This document shows positions 63,254 to 64,000 of a stretch of 64,000 nt of DNA, one piece after another. Under the pieces are notes generated by a model. It ran no database searches. It was not told the origin of the DNA and saw only the letters and a list, made by a program, of their open reading frames with translations. Source of the DNA: Cytophagales bacterium (GTDB taxonomy: Bacteria > Bacteroidota > Bacteroidia > Cytophagales > Cyclobacteriaceae); contig JADBYQ010000002.1 of the NCBI GenBank assembly GCA_020402945.1, positions 1-64,000 of the forward strand, read 5' to 3'. The translations under genes were made by a program, and so were the position numbers. The first letter of the stretch is position 1; each line of letters opens with the position of its first letter.

Positions 63254-63261
63254 TAAATTTG
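63254..63261 (+). promoter_or_regulatory. -7 box of the second nucleotidyltransferase module
   Basis: TAAATTTG is an exact TAnnTTTG match 27 bp before the ATG of the small gene. A TTG at 63234-63236, 17 bp upstream and still inside the ABC-F 3' end, may be the -33 element. The same TAAATTTG box precedes the small gene of copy 1. Confidence 0.5.
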
Positions 63262-63288
63262 TTCTATCAAAGCGATTAAGATCAGAAA

Positions 63289-63486
63289 ATGATTAAGATT
63301 CAAATAATAGATAAGGACAAAAAGAAAGACGCACAGGTACTTCAAGATCTTTCATTGACACCCTCGCAACGATTTGTACGGATGTTTGATCTTATCGAAT
63401 TTTGCGTAGTATTTTCTAAAAGTGATGTAGCACCTTTGAACAACTCAGATTATCATGTAATAAATCTGAAAAAGAAGGTAGCATGA
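63289..63486 (+). CDS. Small partner protein of the nucleotidyltransferase, copy 2
   Basis: A 65-residue charged protein. The Lys/Asp-rich start (IDKDKKKDAQVLQDL) is followed by SLTPSQRFVRMFDLIEF, then a short basic tail (VINLKKKVA). It shares the L-[ST]-P-[ST]-[KQ]-R-[WF] motif with the 58-residue protein at 49383-49559, and its TGA overlaps the ATG of the enzyme gene (ATGA, 63483-63486). The paired layout in both copies argues for a functional two-gene unit. Family not named. Confidence 0.72.
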   Translation: MIKIQIIDKDKKKDAQVLQDLSLTPSQRFVRMFDLIEFCVVFSKSDVAPLNNSDYHVINLKKKVA

Positions 63487-63986
63487 ATAAGTATCTAGTT
63501 GAATCTATTAGATTTCTAAAAGGTCTTGAAAAAGAGCCGGTAGAATACTTAATAATTGGAGGTGTAGCAGTAAACATCCATGGATTTCAGAGAGCTACTG
63601 GTGATCTTGATATCTGGTTTAATCCTACTAAAGATAACTTTCAAAAACTCTTAGCCGCTTTTGTTCAACTCGGATATGATATAAGCGAATTTGAAAGTTC
63701 AACCAAGAAATTAGCAGAAGTGTTAATACGACTCCCATTAGAATCGTTTTACATCGAATTGCTACCTTTTCTCGATGGGAGAGGAGATTTTAAAACGATC
63801 AAAGAAAGAGCTGATTCAATAACTGTAGAAGGGTTAAAAATACCAGTGATTTCATACGGTGATTTAATTGCTTGCTAAGCAAATGTCCACAGGGCAAAAG
63901 ACTTGGAAGATATAGCCCAGCTTGAAAGAAGAAAGCAAGAACAAACAAGAAACATTCAAAAAGACCATGGCCAGGAAAGCGCTTGA
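63483..63986 (+). pseudogene. Nucleotidyltransferase-fold protein, module copy 2, with internal stop
   Basis: The fold signature is intact: YLIIGGVAVNIHGFQRATGDLDIW near residue 19-42 (cores IIGGVAVNI and TGDLDIW) and the Gly-Leu-Lys-Ile-Pro segment near 120. Codon 132 is TAA (63876-63878). Downstream, the same frame stays open to 63986 and reads ANVHRAKDLEDIAQLERRKQ, the conserved C-terminal helix with the KDLEDI motif, where copy 1 has Lys at the position of the stop. A single base change from a Lys codon explains it. The gene is therefore probably a recent nonsense pseudogene, or the 131-residue product lacks its last helix. Confidence 0.7.
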
Positions 63987-64000
63987 AAATTTAGTGGCAA

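Overview
The window looks like a chromosomal segment of a Bacteroidota bacterium, most likely of the order Cytophagales. The reasons are the gliding-motility gene gldC, a large TonB-dependent receptor with a carboxypeptidase-like N-terminal domain, families typical of the phylum (DUF1573, DUF2911, DUF3667), a methionine synthase split into two genes, weak Shine-Dalgarno signals, and several upstream sequences that fit the Bacteroidota promoter pattern TTTG-N(17-20)-TAnnTTTG. Nearly all of it is ordinary, densely packed housekeeping sequence with few mobile features.

Layout. 0-0.7 kb: the end of an IS200-type transposase, a degenerate stretch and tRNA-Asp. 0.7-7 kb: TerB-like protein, groES-groEL, secG, a DUF1573 protein and wecB. 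7-17.5 kb: glutaryl-CoA dehydrogenase diverging from tryptophan 2,3-dioxygenase, a YwqK-repeat protein, a flavoprotein, etfB-etfA, a DUF151 nuclease and a nucleoside transporter. 17.6-29.2 kb: a five-gene GlgE-type alpha-glucan cluster (GH13 lipoprotein, glgE, treS-mak fusion, glgB, GH57). 29.2-37.6 kb: ppk2, an LRR protein, gyrB, ppk1 and ppx, so polyphosphate synthesis, use and breakdown lie close together. 37.7-42.6 kb: a SAM-I riboswitch heading metH (two genes) and metF. 42.6-51 kb: an AAA/DUF4143 ATPase, an SGNH lipoprotein paired with a TonB receptor, gldC, a small-protein/nucleotidyltransferase pair and a 3-oxoacid CoA-transferase. 51-64 kb: a PIG-L deacetylase, a RelE/ParE toxin-antitoxin pair, a 37-residue membrane protein overlapping a sodium:solute symporter, a 3-methyladenine DNA glycosylase, an OmpA-like protein, an ABC-F ATPase, and a second small-protein/nucleotidyltransferase pair whose enzyme gene has an in-frame stop.

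How the genes connect. EtfAB would accept electrons from the glutaryl-CoA dehydrogenase, which lies beside a tryptophan-degrading enzyme. The glucan cluster is laid out to take trehalose or maltose through maltose-1-phosphate to branched glucan. However, the trehalose synthase domain has Pro where the GH13 nucleophile Asp should be, so its first step is probably dead or changed. The strongest items for follow-up are that substitution, the duplicated small-protein/nucleotidyltransferase module, and the overlapping membrane microprotein of the symporter. All functional calls are from reading the sequence; no database search was run.
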